Assembly: GCF_029227915.1 (NCBI RefSeq)
Contig: NC_079886.1
Location: 18,142,501-18,206,500, forward strand
Direction: 5' to 3'
Length of the DNA stretch: 64,000 nt
DNA from: Hydractinia symbiolongicarpus
Lineage: Eukaryota > Cnidaria > Hydrozoa > Anthoathecata > Hydractiniidae
Shown here: positions 25,476 through 37,745 of the stretch, piece by piece
Layout of the letters: the number at the start of each line of letters is the position of its first letter
How positions within the stretch are numbered: the first letter of the stretch is position 1
The notes under the pieces: model-generated
Databases searched by the model: none
Seen by the model: only the letters and a program-made list of their open reading frames with translations
What the model was told of the DNA's origin: nothing
Position numbers and translations under genes: made by a program

Positions 25476-25589
25476 CTAGTCATAACGCCGTGGAATAATC
25501 CACACAAAAACATTTGTCCGACAAAAAGATTCATCCGTCGCTATCCGCAGCTTTGCCTTACCGATAAACAGCGTGCATTATTATATAGA
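25476..25589 (-). mobile_element. Miniature Helitron-like element (114 bp)
   Basis: On the minus strand it starts TCTATATAATAATGC and ends with a short hairpin containing GTGGATTATTCCAC, a spacer and CTAG followed by T. These are the same ends seen in the larger arrays at 30.5, 47.5 and 52.5 kb. There is no coding capacity. Adjacent on the high-coordinate side is a 9-bp inverted repeat, CCAGTCGTA...TACGACTGG, at 25590-25634. Confidence 0.7.
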
Positions 25590-25634
25590 CCAGTCGTAGT
25601 ACATGTTTATACACACTGTTTTTATATACGACTG

Positions 25635-27375
25635 GTGTGTTTACGTTTGAACGCAAACATTCTTATCTTTTAGTTAATAATGACCGTGATAAATTTCGAG
25701 ATGAGTATATTCTTAGGACATTCTTAACTTTTTGTCTAATTTCATCTTACATACTCTTATAGATTATATTTTTATATAAAAAAGCGGCTAGCTGGTAATT
25801 TGAGAAAACACTGCTTTATTATTGTAGATTTTTATAATTCTATAGTTCAATGTTTATAATTAGACATAGCTAAACAGCTATGTTGTGAAATTGGCTCAAA
25901 CGACTATAGAAAAAAAGTTATTGTGCACGCATGAACACGTCATAAATATTTTCACTGTCAAAATATTGCTTGCCCTGCTATGACATAAAGGCTAATTTTC
26001 TTTCTCAATGTTGACTTTTCTCATGCTTAACGATAAATAAACAATTTAAATGAGTCATATTTATGTTTTGGACATCAACATTAAATTGTCAACATTTTGA
26101 TGGATTATTCTTCAGTACACAAGGTCTAGGGTTATAAACCATAAGCTAACAATCTAACTCGTTTAATGTTAAGTGATGATGCAATCGGGAGAACATCGTA
26201 ACAATTGGTAATAACTCAGGTTGCTGTGTTATAAATTTTGCTATCCAAGAGTGAGTTAACCATTATAAATGCATGTTGTATGCTCCACTCTCTGGAGCAC
26301 AATTTCACGCGTCTCTTTTTAAAAAGGCATTCTAATAATGGTCCTTTTTTAGTTCCATAAATTATAATAACAAAGGGGAACCCTTATTTGAGTTTGTAGC
26401 TACCTGTAGAGAAAATTGCTTGTTTGGATATGTGCTTTTGTGGCAAGGAGTCATTAATTGCTACAAATTCTTTATCAAACCCCTTTACCCATTAATTCTT
26501 TGAATATCTAGGTGGAGAACTTTATTTCAACGCTGCTTTAATTTAAGTAAGACACCTTTCGAAGTTTCGCACCCTACGTCGCAGTATTTGAAATTTTTAA
26601 AAAAATTAACAAAAACCAATCATTTCTCTGAATTAGTTTACCTAAATTGCCTGCTTATGTTCATATTTCATAGTAAGCATATCATGTGATCAAGGAGAGA
26701 AATCTGAAAGGATAACGCTTTCTATAGTTATATCAAGTTACTCGAATTAATATTTATCCTTTGAATCATGTTAAACTTGTCTTTAAAAGGGCTTTCAGAT
26801 TTAATAAAGTTAAATGTCTATATTGCAAATACCATTAAGAAGATTTAGCTGTGGACTCTTATTTAAAAAATGACTTATTGTAAAACCAATATTTAGTTAA
26901 TACTTGCTATGAATTTCTCACGAACTTATTCTATCAACTTGTAAATCTCAAGCAGGGACAGTGGATGAATAATGAGTGATTTTAGATAAATTTTGCTTCA
27001 TCGATGCAGATTTATGATTATATATCATTATAATTTATATCAAGCTGAATTCACATGCTTTTTGCTGAATGCAGGGTGCAATTCCTATGTACCTAATGAA
27101 TGGGAAGGAATATGAATTTGAAGAACGATTTGAACAAATGCTTAACAGAATAAAACTTGTTTTCAAATGCTTAACAGAATAAAACTTGTTTTGGAAATAT
27201 ACATGTTGTTTCAAGGATATGATTTTTTTTAAAAATTTCAATACCTAGATTTCAGCACTCTTGTGGTTTTGTTATTGAAATCAAAGCTGATGGATTTTTT
27301 ATAGTTTATTTTTTATTTTTAGATTAATTACTAATACCTAATCAATAAATAACATAGTAACACGTTTTAACCAAA
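25635..27375. other. Intergenic stretch upstream of the MS4A-like gene
   Basis: AT-rich, no gene seen. It contains the 29-bp tandem duplication at 27135-27192 and probably the promoter of the following gene, though no clear TATA box or initiator stands out. Confidence 0.4.
27135..27192. repeat. Perfect 29-bp tandem duplication
   Basis: Two adjacent identical copies, 27135-27163 and 27164-27192, of a unit beginning CAAATGCTTAACAGAATAAA. No further copies are present, so this looks like a recent local duplication. Confidence 0.9.
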
Positions 27376-29922
27376 ATGATAATAGCAGGGAAAATTACTT
27401 CTGGTCAATTAGTCAAAGTCCTGGGTATAATACAATGCGTGTTGGCCATAGTTGTCACTTCACTTGGTATAACTATAACGATCAAATTCGCACATGTCCA
27501 TCACGAGAAAGACACGCCGTACGAGCATGCAACGGAATACGTGAATAACCCATGGACGACGGAATACGGGGCTGCCATATGGATGGGTCTTGTGGTAAGT
27601 GCTTGTAGTTCTGTAGTTTAAGAAATTTGTGCGATACTTATTGTGAAGTTGTGATTAGTTTTTAAATTTAAACTTATGATGTACTTATAAATTGGTCTAT
27701 CGAAAGGTCAAATTAGTATACCATGCTCAACATTACTAATTACACCTGTCTATTTTTGTGACATAAATAGTCGCAAATATTGTGTAAATGCGAATTTACC
27801 TTCCACCAGGAAAATCAGAACAAAATACAAGATAAATCTTGGACGCCATATTTTTTTGTATTTTTCGTAAGTTTAAACATCTAATTTTCTGATTGAAGAG
27901 GTGTAAAACTAAATGTTTTATATTTTAATAAAAAAACCTATTTTGTAACAGACTCAGATAAAGAAAAGAAAACCGCATCCATCTTACCTGTTCTTTTCAT
28001 TACAGAGAGAATAACGTATTGGGTTATTCCTCTTTCTGCTTTACCTTAAGGGCAACATTTTAGAACTTCTAGAGTGGTTAACAGAAAATTTCCAATGCTT
28101 TTACCCCTTTTATTCAAAGCATAGTCCTGTTGACATGCTGACATGTTGACATGTTGACGCACTTCCTTTTAGATGTTAGTTGCAGGCGTGGTCAGCTCTT
28201 CCGCTGATGTAAAACCAGAAAAGTCCAAACTGGTAAGTAGTTATAACTCAGTAAGTTTTGTTTTCAAAAATAACTTCTGAAAAAGTCATGTTTGCCTGAA
28301 TTTTGCCCACTTTTAACGGCCCAGTACATAGACGTTAATTTTATGAAGATTTCGGAATCGTTAAAAGTTGCCGTACGTCAATAACGTTAAAATATGACTT
28401 ATTTAATGTTGCGTGACGCAATTTTCTTTTTTTTTCACAAAAATAAACCCGTTTAGCAACAAAAGTATGTCGGGCATAGACACTTTGCGTAACGATTGAC
28501 GTTTTATCAGATACCGCTATAAAAACAGCAACGGAAAATATTAGGGCGTTGTTTGTCATTATCGATTTTCTAGCAAAACTTTCGGTAAAAAAAATAGTTG
28601 ATTTTATTAAAATATATTTATACTTATTAACTTAAGAGGCTCTCTTGAAGGTGATTTTATAACATTCAAAAATGCAAAAGGAACTGGTGGGATTGGAGGA
28701 TTGTAATTTCTTGAATCTGATTGGTTGATAAAAATTTTCGAAGTTAAAATTAGTTCAATTTTTCTTGCAGACAGAAACGAAAGAAATTATAAAACAAAGA
28801 GTATAATTTGCACACTAGCCAATCAAAATTATTCTTGTTTAATTCCCTAAAGGGCCTGGAAAAAGGTAACAGCTTCCCTTATAATTTTATCCTTTATTTT
28901 TTCTATTACATGTGGATTTCCTTATCCGCTGTCATTTCCTTATGTCAGTTTATTTCAGTTTAACTCTCTGCACGAGTCCTTTCTCTTGAGACATGCGATT
29001 AAATTATTTTTTAAGTCAACATAAAAAAATAAAAATAGTTTGTGAGTAAATATTTTATCTTTCTGAAAATTAATTCTAAAACAACATTTAATTAGCAATA
29101 TTACTAACACCCACTTAAATTTAGCCTATAAATCAAATCGCTGGAAATGCCACCTGTTTATCAACAATTTATAATCAGACATTAATCCTTTTGATGCCCT
29201 AGCAATGACGTGACGATGAGATGTGACGTTACTTTAACATAAGGCCTGGGTTAAGATTGATTTGCTATCTTTTGTTATTATTCTTTTGCTTTAGACATAT
29301 GCCTCTATCATTCTTAATACCACTGTGGCAATATTTTCTGTCGTCTTGATAGTATTTTCGGTAGATTCCATTTCATGGTATAAAGACTGCCAGTACTACT
29401 ACATCCAATCAAATGGCAATACAGGTAAAAACGACTGTTCAAGTAAAGACAAATCTACGGGGAACGATTTATATGTGGCGTTGTTAGTTATGGTTTCAAT
29501 AGTCCTTCTCATTTCTGTAGCCACGGTTATTTTCTCAGTTATGAACAACATTGTGTTGTTTGATGATTGCTGCGATGGCGGATGCTTTCGTGGATTGATT
29601 TATAAATTTAAAGGTGGTAGGAATACAGCGGTATGTATATTTTTTTCCTAGTTTATTTCTTTATTCTGATTCTATTTACTTATTTATTTTTCGTTTGTTC
29701 ATTCGTTTTTCTGTGTGTTTCAATCATTCGCAAAATAAATGTTGTTCAATTGGACTTTAATGAGAAAAGTAATGGGAGAGCATCCTTTACTTATGAATGT
29801 TTGTCATTTTCCTTGATCTTATCTCTTTCACATAGGTTTCCTTCAAAACAAAAAATACACACGAATTTGATCAAGTTAGCGTTGGGCCCCAACCTTTCGC
29901 AAATACCAATGTTTACGCTTAA
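27376..29922 (+). CDS. Four-transmembrane protein, MS4A/CD20-like (four exons, 233 aa)
   Basis: Exons 27376-27594, 28173-28232, 29295-29630 and 29836-29922 all join in phase 0 at GTAAGT, GTAAGT and GTATGT donors. The 233-residue product has four hydrophobic helices. TM1 contains VLGIIQCVLAIVVTSLGITI. TM2 spans the exon 1/2 junction (YGAAIWMGLV, then MLVAGVVSSSAD). TM3 contains VAIFSVVLIVFSV, and TM4 contains LLVMVSIVLLISVATVIFSV. A loop between TM3 and TM4 carries two cysteines, and the cytoplasmic tail begins with a CCDGGC cluster and ends VGPQPFANTNVYA. The LGxIQ opening of TM1, the short TM2-TM3 loop and the G-x-x-W-x-G segment before TM2 are typical of the MS4A family; that assignment rests on pattern, not alignment. 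The ATG at 27376 has the favourable context CCAAAATG. Function in this lineage is unknown. Confidence 0.75.
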
Positions 29923-30501
29923 CTTGGTCATTGGAAGAGAATTGTAGTAACCGCTTGCTGGAAGGCTTCATCACTGATGCGTGGAAACTGCCAATTAGTC
30001 CAAGAAAGATACAAATTCAGAAAAGAGTAATCGCAAAAGGTGAAAGCAACTTGCTACTCTGAACGAAGTGCAACGTATACGCTTTGATTAGTGTGGTAGC
30101 GATTAGAGAATATTTACTGCTGGAACATTATTTATACTGTTTAACAAGACATTAATAACTGACTTTTTATAATATTCTTAATAGTACAATGGTGATTTAT
30201 TTTAATTAGAATTTTGTATGATTACAAAGTTAATAACACAAGCAAAACAAATTTAGTTGGATTTAGTTAAAACAATGTGATGTAATGGTAACTACAAGAC
30301 TTCGGACGGATCTTATTTATTTGATTTCCATTTTAAATTGAAACTTGTGAAAAAACAATCCAGGTCATAAAGGATGTTTCGTAAAGTCTTTGTCGATGCG
30401 CAATTGATATTTCAAAAAATAGCAGAAAATATCAACCCACTCACGTATTTTTTTAATGTAATCACATTATAAGTACTAGTTATTGTACGGTACGGAGCAC
30501 A
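29923..30501. other. 3' flank of the MS4A-like gene
   Basis: Probably includes the 3' UTR. I saw no AATAAA here. No other feature. Confidence 0.35.
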
Positions 30502-31087
30502 TCTCTATAATAATACGCAAAGTGTGTCTGTCTGTGTGTCTGTGACAGGCAAAGTGGATGTGTTCATTTTCCTTTGATGTTGCCGAAAAATGCATGTCTA
30601 ATATGCTAAATTTTTTGACTTTACGGCGCGACGTCAATAACACTACTTTAACGTCAATATCCTATATTAAATTAATGAAGCCATTACAGTGCACCTAATA
30701 CTTTAAGGGCAAATAACTTGGAAACGAGGTGGTGATGTCAATGATTTTTCACTGCGTGGGTAACTAGGGACCACCTAGGGCAAATTTGGGTTATTTTCCC
30801 AAACCTGGGTCCTCGAAATCGTTTTGGAATAGACGGGTTGATGACGTCATTAAAAAACCTTTAAACCCTAATATCTCTGCAACCGTTTGTCAAACGTACA
30901 TGATCCTATACATTTTCTTGCTCAGCGTTTCAAGATCTATACGATGAAGGCAACAGGCATACACATTTCTGAAAAAAAACATTTTGTGTTCTGACATGTC
31001 TCTGCTGACGTCATCAAAATTTAAATGACGGTTGTTTTTCTCTGTTATCCTGCCTAAGTGGATTTTTCCACGGGCCTTATCGACTAG
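30502..31087 (+). mobile_element. Non-autonomous Helitron-like element, array copy 1
   Basis: Begins TCTCTATAATAATACGC after an A and ends in the hairpin GTGGA-TTTT-TCCAC, a 16-base spacer and CTAG. The next base, T, is the first base of the following copy. TC at the 5' end, a hairpin near the 3' end, CTRR (here CTAG) and A/T insertion without duplication are the Helitron signature. The interior contains TGACGTCA words and a segment CTAATATCTCTGCAACCGTT that recurs in the next copy. No Rep/helicase ORF is present. Confidence 0.8.
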
Positions 31088-31765
31088 TCTCTATAATAAT
31101 ACGCCAGTTCTGTCTGTCTGTGACTTTTGCAAAGTGGATAAAACTTCTTTGATAAAGTCTATAAAACATCGTCTATAAATTTGTTCTGTATATTACCAAA
31201 CTTTGGCGTTAAAGCAATATTGACGTCAAAGGAAAGTATATTAAGATTAGTGAAGCCATTGCATTGCAGTTTTAAATTTAAGGCTAAATAACTTGGAAAC
31301 GGCTGGAAATAACTGACGTCATCTCCTGCGTAGGTAACTAGGGACCACCTGGAATGGACGGGTTGATGACGTCACCAAAAAACCTTCAAACCCTAATATC
31401 TCTGCAACCGTTTGTCAAAAATACGCGATCCTATACATTTTCTTGATCAGCGTTTCAATACCTATACAATGAAAGCAGCAGGTATACAAATTTCTAAAAA
31501 AACTTTTGGGGGTTTGACTGGCCATTGCTGACGTCAGCAAAAGTTTAAAACCCTTACATCTCATTAACCGCTTATCAAAAAGACATGATCATATACATTT
31601 TCTTGGTCAGCGTTTAAACCTCTGCACAGTACAGGCAACGAATAAACTAAATTTCGCCAAACATTTTTGTAATTGTACTACTGACGTCAGCAAAAAATCT
31701 AAAACAACCTATTTTTCCATTGTCCTTCTGCCTAAGTGGATTTTTCCACGGGCCTTATCGACTAG
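31088..31765 (+). mobile_element. Non-autonomous Helitron-like element, array copy 2
   Basis: Starts immediately after the CTAG of copy 1 with TCTCTATAATAATACGCC and ends with the same hairpin and CTAG at 31765. The interior holds two further diverged copies of the block that begins 'tgacgtca..aaa' and continues 'cctatacattttcttg.tcagcgttt' (near 31364 and 31530), against one in copy 1. The size difference between copies 1 and 2 is thus explained partly by internal repeat number. Confidence 0.8.
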
Positions 31766-32010
31766 TCTCTATAATAATAGCCGTATTCCGCCTGTCTGTT
31801 TGTGGGAGAGAAAAAAAATCATATTACCGAAACACGAAATACGATATATAAAGGACGGGCGAACCCGTGGATTTTTCTACGGAACGACTATTCTCTGTTA
31901 TAATAGCCATATTCCATCTGTTTGTTTGTGCGCGAAAAAAACGTCGTGTTACGGAAAGTAGTGTACACTGGACGGGCGAACCCGTGGATTAACTCACGGA
32001 TAATATTTTT
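31766..32010 (+). mobile_element. Two short Helitron-like elements in tandem
   Basis: 31766-31891 starts TCTCTATAATAATAGCCG and ends near GACGGGCGAACCCGTGG, a decayed hairpin and ACGACTAT. 31892 to about 32010 starts TCTCTGTTATAATAGCC and ends near GAACCCGTGGATTAACTCACGG. These belong to the 'GGACGGGCGAACCCGTGG' subfamily also found at 47.5 and 52.5 kb, different from copies 1 and 2. Confidence 0.7.
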
Positions 32011-33132
32011 CGAGTTTTCCATCCATTTAAGGCAATGTGTGAGCAGATCAAGTAAAAAAATCAAAATTAAGTTGACTATAAAAAAACATGTATAATGACT
32101 TGATTACTTTTGATACTTTTATATCTAGTTGGTAATTTGCTATGTGTTTACAACAAGAAAGTTAATATTTTTGCAGGAGTGCTATGTTAATGGTTTTGTT
32201 TGCTAAACTTGTAAGATATTAGTCAGCGCAGGATAACATTAAATTCTATCAGTACTCACGTTAGTCTTATATAGCATTAAAAATGTGTGAGCTGGCGCCG
32301 CCCTGGTAGAGCGCCAGGGTTAGCATATACTGGTGTATGGATAATTGCTAAAATAAGACAAAGGAAAAATTATGCCAGAAATAATAACTGTTAGCAATTA
32401 TTTGAAAATGATAGTTTTGGAAGTGCGGGTGTAAATGGGTGTTAGCAACAAAAGGCGCACACGAGATTATGATAAAAAAACAGAAAAATTACCTTTATAT
32501 GCAAAATCCGGTTAAACTATCCGCGTGCAACACTTACATATTAGGTTTGTTTGCAGCTCACTGTTCTGGGGACCACATATCAAATCCTGTCCACTGCCAG
32601 ATAGCTTGTTGGTGATGCGCGAAGTGGATTCTCTTTAATAGATTATACTGTTTATACTATAACTGGTGTATGGAGGCATTCAAAATTTTAAAATAGTGCT
32701 TTTGGAAATTAACATGCCGTAATATAAAATGATGCAATATCAGCTACTGGAGGTTTCTGATGACTTTTTTTGAGAATAAGAACAAAATTATGCCAGATAG
32801 AGGCTTTTGTAGTATGAATTTGCTAGGGATAGATTATTTCTCAAATTTAGGCAAATTTACTTTATTTTATAGTCTCCTATCGCAAGCAAAATTTCGATTT
32901 CATAGGCATCGTAAAATGCCACTTCTTTGTTGCTATTTACAATTTCAAACTGCTTTCAAATTTGCTAGGAGGGGAAACAGGAAACCGAGACAGAAACAAT
33001 TACAAAATAAAGTACAAAATTTAGGTGTATTCTAGCAAACAGCTTGCGGTAACCAATAGCTTACAGCGGAAAAAACTATAGTGAAAACAACAACTCTCTA
33101 GTTATATCCAACAATTTATATTCAAAAAGTTC
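32011..33132. other. Intergenic stretch, no supported gene
   Basis: A plus-strand open frame at 32760-33035 has no family features. Probably contains the 3' UTR of the GST gene at its right end. Confidence 0.4.
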
Positions 33133-36100
33133 TTATTTTCGTTCAGCTAAGTATTTTTTTAAATTTGGCAGTTCTCTTGTTTTGTCGTAAATATTCTTGA
33201 GCACAGGAAATTGATCGAGCAAGTTAGGGTCAGGAAGCTGTGGTGTCACCATGTCCATTATTTCCATGAAATATATATCTGCAGCCGACACCTATAATTA
33301 AGAAGCGTTGAGTTTAGGATTGTAAATACCATAAGTGCTGCTTTAGCTTCAACTGCTTAAACTCTTCCCTTTACTAAAGTCTGCAAATTTAATCATTAAC
33401 CTTTTTAACTAAAATCATGTTTACATTTTTTTAGAAAATGGCAATTTATTAACCATTTCTCGGAATGGCCAATCAGCATCACCTGACAAATGCTCCGTAG
33501 CCGGAAAGCTGCGAAAGTTCCACCTAGGCAGATGTTTAGGGTGGGCGAAGAAATTGAAAATGCGCTTTCCGCAGTTATAGCGAGTCCGCATTATGGAAAA
33601 ATTAACTCAACGGCCCGCAAAGCTGCAGGAAATTGGGAAAATGCGCAATTCAGACTTTAGAAAGAATTAGCACGTTTCGGAGTTTGTGATCTAACTCCTA
33701 ACTGTTAAAGTGCACGTGTCTAATATAAAAAAGGCGTACATAATTGCCTATGGGTACGATCTTCCAAATTAAGCATTCATTCCAATAAACTTCTGAACAG
33801 CATTATATCTATCTACGTTACCTAGTATATTTCGCTGTACTTTAATACTTAAAACGGCCAAGAAAAATTATATGTTTAGTTATCTAGGCTTTCGATAGCT
33901 AAAACTATTCCTTTCTTTTTTTTCTGAAAGTTAAAAATGTTGAAACTTATTAAAAGAATGTAGAAACGTGACTGACTGAGGATATCATTACTACAATCTT
34001 TTTCTTGGCAACAGTCCTAAAATTTTATCAAACATATAAAACACATGGATTCGCAAAAGTCGCGCAAACACAGAAATCTCTAAACTAGACAATCACATAA
34101 GATCTATATCCTATTCTCATGCTAAACGCTAAGCAGAAAAGATCGATTTATACTTTTATAGTCTCTGGCGTGACTCGGCCTGGATTCGAGTCCAAGAGCA
34201 ACCGCACTAAGCGAACACTAGTGGCAGCCAACTTAACTTAGGTGCTGGCGAGAGTTTACAAGCTTCCTGTATTGGGATACGAGACAAGAAAATTCAGACG
34301 ATGTAACAAAAAATTGTTTTTAAAAGAATACGAGTAGGTTGCTATCCTTATTTTCCCTTAGAACTTATTAAAATGGCTCGACTTAAAGCTATCTGTGATT
34401 CCAGTTATGGAGTGAATAACTAACAAATGTTCAAGACAGTTAAACACAATTACAGATACTGGGAATTTGAATAATCTTTGGCTTATTGAGATTATGTTCC
34501 GATGCATAGAATCGCGCGGGAAAGTACGAAACAAAATTCAACCAGTGTAGAACCTTGACACAAGGAACTATTCAACTTACCGATTTTCCAACCAGATTAT
34601 CACATTTTCCATATTCCTTTGCAACTAATTCATAGTACGTAAAGGTATTTCTTGCTTTCTTTTCCAATTCTTTGCGTTTTTCAGGCTAAAAAAAGTTTAC
34701 ATCGTTTTGTTGATAATAAAGTAGAAAAGCATTCAAATGGTTTTTCAAAAACATTTTATTGACGATGCAAGCTTCAAACTTTGACAAGAAAGATCAACTG
34801 GTCAACAGATTTGTTGCAGTTACAAAAAGAACTTAAGCTAATCGCAGTCCAATATTTTTTTCGTCTTCAAATTTTTGGAAAACTACTTTGTCTAGTTTTC
34901 CATGCATCGACACCTGAAACGGTAAATCATGTCTTGTTACTTGGTATAACTTTGTGATGAATTAGCCCTTGTCGCGAACGCGAGATTATTCTGGAACGTT
35001 CTAAGCGCTGAGTAGACAAAAACGAACTAACTATAACATTCGAAGAATGATTTAGCGCATGATAATCGAACTCTACTGAACAATGGACCTTTGTTCTGTT
35101 TATAATAGGAACCTTCGGAAAGAACACTCTAGAACATTTTTATTTTTAGTATACATAGACAGAAAACGGCATTTGCCGAGTTAAGTTTAAAAAATTGTAT
35201 TGTGCAGAACGAAATATAGGAAGTTATAGAAACAAGGCTAACTCGTTGACCTGTCGCAACAGAACGCTAACATCGGTTTGATTTGTGATTAATTGATGAA
35301 GGATCTTTAATCTGAGCAAGTGGACAGAATATTTATGTACTATATTTTGAACCATCTATCACAACCTCTCTTTCTGCAATTTTTTGTCTACGTACGAGCA
35401 AGTGTCGAATTTCTTTTTATCATTTAAGCTAGACTGGAATTATATAAACAAACGTTTCTGTGGATATATAGTTGTATTAAATTTAAGTAAATCATGATGC
35501 TTTTTTTGAAGTGCGTATTACTATAAAACGATCGATTAAGCGCCCAGTGCTTGAGTATCCGCCCACTCAGCCGACCTTTAAGCTTAGTATTTTCAATAAG
35601 CACCAAGAGTTGGTTCATTATGTTTTTGATTTTTTTCTTCACTTAGCTCTTTAATTAAAATATCAGCAGTTCCTTTATCAGATGTTATTGTTGTGTCCTG
35701 TTTAAACTAATCCATTCTTGTGAAACAAAACAAACCGACGAACCAACAAACATAACATGTGTTGAAGATATATTTTAAGATATTCCTACGAAGCATCAAT
35801 GATTGAGTGCACACGCCTAAGATCACATGATTAAATAAACGCCCAAAGCGCTTAATTGGTCATTTACAGCACAACTGTTTTCCACTAGAATGTTTTCATG
35901 ATCGGCACATAACTGAAAAGCCACACCCTACCTTCTCTTCGTCCGTGTAGACATATGTAATCAACACAGCTGCGTCATGAAGTTCCTTATTGCTGACGAT
36001 AATTCCATCGATCAGACCACGTTCAACATTGTTTTCACCCATCAGATTCAACTCAGTTGCAACGTATCTTATGATTGCTGTAGTCTGGATGATTTTGGCT

Positions 36101-37015
36101 CCACATGGTGTTGTCAAAACAGGAAGAAATCCTGCAGGAGATTCTTTCACTAGAAAGTAACACAATAAAATAGATTCCAGTGTTTTGTTATTTGTTTACT
36201 TTTTAGCGGTAAGTTTTTTTGGCTCTGGCATTTGGGTGGCAGAAAAAAGACGCTAGAATTTGGTTAAGAGAGGTTTTAACCTGTGGATTTTTTCTTACGG
36301 AAACATCGTTTGAGGTTATAAAATATTATCGAGTTAAGATTGATGCCTTTTGATTTCCTTGAATTCATTTAAAGACTGAAAATAAATTTGCTTCACATAG
36401 CGTCCGAACTTTTTATTCCACGAAGATACCAGAGCCGAAAGAGCTTGCTGCTGAAAATGTAAATAAAGCATAATAGGGGAGAAAACTGTCGAGGGGATGC
36501 AAGTTTGTTTTTGTATAATCGCTATTGAAAAATGCAAGGATTTTAGTTGACAAATTTAATTAGGATTTTATTATCAGACGTCAAACTCTATTCACATTGA
36601 TTTTTCTCCAACTTATTAAACAAAAATATCAATTGTGAAAAGAAAGTATTTAACATAATATATTTTATGTTACATTCATCTTTTTTTCGGCAGGAACATT
36701 TGTTAGACATAGAAGGTTTAATTAATTCTAATTAAATATTCTCGTCCTTATAGCTAAGGCTGCAGAAACAAAGTATAAGGAGACGCACCGATAATTAAAG
36801 AGAAAACAAAGAAAATATTAATAACTGCAGAAGATATATATTTTTAAAATAAGAATATCAAATAATCTGATACCGTTGTGCTTCAATTCCTTAGGAAACT
36901 CTTCAAATGTAACTCTTCTGTCTTCAAATTCAACACCAGCATAATGAAATAACATGCGCACAGACTCTGCACGACCTCGAGTTACAAAATACAGCAGTGA
37001 ATATTTTGGAGCCAT
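33133..37015 (-). CDS. Glutathione S-transferase, sigma-like class (four exons, 207 aa)
   Basis: Exons 36874-37015, 35932-36149, 34581-34685 and 33133-33291 join in phases 1, 0 and 0 to give 207 residues, the usual length for sigma-class cytosolic GSTs. The enzyme conjugates reduced glutathione to electrophiles; some sigma members act as prostaglandin D synthases. The N-terminal thioredoxin fold begins MAPKYSLLYFVTRGRAESVR, with the catalytic tyrosine at residue 9 (LLYF) and the family's GRAE motif. The cis-proline is in GFLPVL. The glutathione-gamma-glutamyl contact, normally QS, is QT here (IIQTTAIIRYVA). The helical C-terminal domain continues through PEKRKELEKKARN and the N-capping box region VSAADIYFMEIMD, ending YLAERK. 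A second possible last exon lies at 34833-34913. The start at 37015 is the only ATG placing Tyr9 correctly. Confidence 0.9.
34755..34913 (-). CDS. Possible alternative last exon of the GST gene, with poly(A) signal
   Basis: Between GST exons 2 and 3, a segment begins after TTTCAG at 34913, is in phase 0 with exon 2 and reads VSMHGKLDKVVFQKFEDEKN and a few more residues to a TAA at 34833-34835. AATAAA follows on the same strand at 34760-34755, about 75 bases after the stop. No GT donor lies in a position that would keep it as an internal exon without losing most of it. Using it would give a protein of 146 residues with almost no C-terminal domain. The text VVFQKFEDEK resembles the helix usually found at this point in sigma GSTs, so it may instead be a relic of an ancestral exon. 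Confidence 0.4.
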
Positions 37016-37700
37016 GTTCAATCTTACTTCTTTATGTCTAAAAAAAATAATTTATAAACTTCAATAACTTTTACACAAAATATAAATAAAAACTATGTCG
37101 ATTATTATTATTGTAGAAATCGTTGTGAGTTTTTGTCCTCAATAAATAACCATTAAGTTTCTCAGCACTCCTTAAATCTACTTTGTAAGCGAGTAACGTG
37201 TTTCATTTTAATAACAACCCTTTAAAGTTAATAGGAATTAAACTTTTATTGAATTATAAACATTCTTATAACAAGGGATCTCCACCGTTGGTGTTTTAAC
37301 GAGGAATAAAAGCGATAGGGTATGTAAATATAGACCACTTTTTGTGCAATGCAAATTTTTTTTGCGTTTGCGTAGAGGACAGTGAATTATACATGCATAC
37401 GCATCTTGGTAGAAAGAATATATAAACAATAGACCACAATAATCAAAGAGATTCATTCGAAATAAATAAATATTCGCTTAAAATTTGTAAAGCTTTTAAG
37501 CGGCAAAATATACCTTTTAAATGACTATTTTTGGTGCCTTTTTGCACTACATGGTCCTACTCTTTCAACTACTAGAATAAGCGCATGTAAAAACCGCAAA
37601 CTTTTGCAAACTTTTGTTACCACTGACAGCTATCTATAGATAATAATAAATTTTATAGCCTGATGCCCTTTGTTTAATAGATTATTTATAATACAAATTA
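37016..37700. other. 5' flank of the GST gene
   Basis: Expected to hold the GST promoter. No confident TATA box or antioxidant response element was seen. Confidence 0.3.
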
Positions 37701-37745
37701 CTAGCTGAATTCCTGTGGAAGAATCCACAGAATCTCTCATTAAAC
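37701..37745 (-). mobile_element. Helitron-like 3' terminus (fragment)
   Basis: Minus strand: CTGTGGATTCTTCCACAG hairpin, an 8-base spacer, then CTAG followed by T at 37701. The 5' end could not be found, so only the terminus is annotated. Confidence 0.5.

Noticed and set aside
29633-29947. Plus-strand 104-codon open frame after MS4A exon 3
   Set aside because: It covers the intron and shifts frame across exon 4; the spliced product ending at 29922 is far more protein-like.
34170-34200. GGATTCGAGTCC, a B-box-like word
   Set aside because: No A box at the right distance and no cloverleaf fold around it, so not called as a tRNA gene or SINE.
36334-36537. Minus-strand frame in GST intron 1, with a 21-nt CAG...GTATCT segment in matching phase
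   Set aside because: Adding seven residues would disturb the conserved spacing before the GFLPVL cis-proline loop; the direct exon 1-exon 2 join fits the family better.
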